Shown: one piece after another, positions 7,026 to 7,400 of the stretch | Layout: each line of letters starts with the position of its first letter | Position numbering within the stretch: position 1 is the stretch's first letter | NCBI GenBank assembly: GCA_046259385.1 | Contig: JBJYWI010000032.1 | Coordinates: 1-7,400 of the forward strand | From: CAVWDI01 sp046259385 | Lineage (GTDB): Bacteria; Chloroflexota; Anaerolineae; Anaerolineales; UBA4823 | Direction: 5' to 3' | DNA length: 7,400 nucleotides | Made by a program: the position numbers and the translations under genes | The notes under the pieces: model-generated | What the model saw: the letters and a program-made list of their open reading frames with translations, nothing else | Databases searched by the model: none | Told to the model about the DNA's origin: nothing

Positions 7026-7028
7026 ATG

Positions 7029-7298
7029 TTATTGTTCTAGTACTTCTTTTAATCCATCTTCCAGGTCTGAAATATCAAGATAGTCATACTTGATCAATTC
7101 TTTAATTACCAGATTTACAATTTCCTCCAGGTCAATTTTTGATCTGGCTTGAAATCTTGCTGTTAATTTCGGTTGCGTATTGGATGCCCGAACCAGTGCC
7201 CACTTATGAAGATCAAATTGGATTCGAACACCATCGATTTCAATAACATCAAACCCTTTAGATTCATATATTTTCTTGAGCCGGGATATAACATCGTA
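7029..7298 (-). pseudogene. Phosphomannomutase/phosphoglucomutase, C-terminal domain only
   Basis: The frame ending at TAA 7029-7031 is open for 89 residues back to a TGA at 7299-7301. It encodes the C-terminal domain (domain 4) of an alpha-D-phosphohexomutase: SRLKKIYESKGFDVIEIDGVRI, then WALVRASNTQP, the phosphate-binding loop of this domain (family pattern R-x-SNT-x-P), followed by LTARFQA and a helix to the end. The catalytic serine, metal-binding and sugar-recognition domains (roughly the first 370 residues in the family) are missing. Upstream the sequence changes abruptly to an aconitase-like frame. The 3-nt spacing to deoB suggests the intact ancestor was operonic with deoB, both moving phosphate on sugars. 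A domain this small is not expected to be catalytic. It is a truncated gene or one side of an assembly chimera. Confidence 0.75.
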
Positions 7299-7400
7299 TC
7301 AACCTTAACACGCTTGCCTTTCAGTGTTTCGGCAAACATGGCAATATTTTCAAAGGAGCTGTTGGTACAACTGCCGATACAGACTTGATGGATTTTCGTT
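7274..7400 (-). pseudogene. Aconitase-family (aconitate hydratase-like) internal fragment
   Basis: Reading leftward from 7399, the frame translates as TKIHQVCIGSCTNSSFENIA, then MFAETLKGKRVKVDTMLYPGSR. IGSCTN, with its cysteine as a [4Fe-4S] cluster ligand, and the PGSR substrate-binding motif about 30 residues later are hallmarks of aconitase and related isopropylmalate/homoaconitate dehydratases. After PGSR (codon ending at 7274) the frame runs on to a TAA at 7163-7165, but those residues are out-of-frame mutase sequence and do not look like aconitase. The gene continues beyond the right edge, so the upstream part may be intact there. Similarity to aconitase over leuC is a judgement from the residues around the cysteine motif. 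Either a real truncation by recombination or a misassembly is possible. Confidence 0.72.

Noticed and set aside
7173..7388. Plus-strand open frame of 71 codons at the right edge
   Set aside because: It is antisense to the conserved mutase and aconitase segments, which explain the sequence better.
1..7400. CRISPR array, insertion sequence or prophage
   Set aside because: No regularly spaced repeats, transposase, integrase or phage-type genes are seen in any frame.

Overview
The window carries part of the carbonyl branch of the Wood-Ljungdahl pathway plus a short housekeeping gene run; every recognised gene is on the minus strand, so reading order runs from high to low coordinates. The presence of a Ni-Fe-S CO dehydrogenase and a bacterial-type acetyl-CoA synthase points to a strict anaerobe, either an acetogen-like CO2 fixer or an organism running the pathway oxidatively. 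The AcsB fragment has the large N-terminal CODH-binding domain typical of bacteria and absent from archaeal CdhC, and most genes have Shine-Dalgarno sites, so the host is a bacterium. Genes look moderately AT-rich and the intergenic regions very AT-rich. Chloroflexota (Dehalococcoidia/Anaerolineae) is a weak impression only, not something shown by the sequence.

Layout from the low-coordinate end: acsB (5' part, running off the left edge), cooS/acsA (complete, all metal-cluster ligands present) and a 131-residue HMA-fold protein form a tight three-gene operon transcribed leftward. Its first gene is the HMA-like protein at 3409. A 400-bp AT-rich intergenic region (3410-3815) upstream holds a GC-rich hairpin, candidate promoters and small repeats. 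Next comes a tRNA with a CAT anticodon (3816-3888) and a good promoter of its own. To its right are a long-chain polyprenyl diphosphate synthase, a TatD-family hydrolase and phosphopentomutase (deoB), packed closely. A perfect 11-bp-arm palindrome lies at the deoB end/TatD leader.

At the right edge the sequence is chimeric. The C-terminal 89 residues of a phosphomannomutase/phosphoglucomutase (7029-7298) run directly, in another frame, into an aconitase-family segment with the conserved IGSCTN and PGSR motifs (7274-7400). Neither gene is complete, and the switch falls within about 25 bp. This is either a real deletion/recombination scar or an assembly/binning chimera.

Functionally, CooS reduces CO2 to CO and AcsB condenses CO, a methyl group and CoA into acetyl-CoA. 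The small HMA-like protein, which lacks the usual CxxC metal site, is the least explained member of this operon and the best candidate for something undescribed, for example a CODH/ACS assembly or metal-handling factor.
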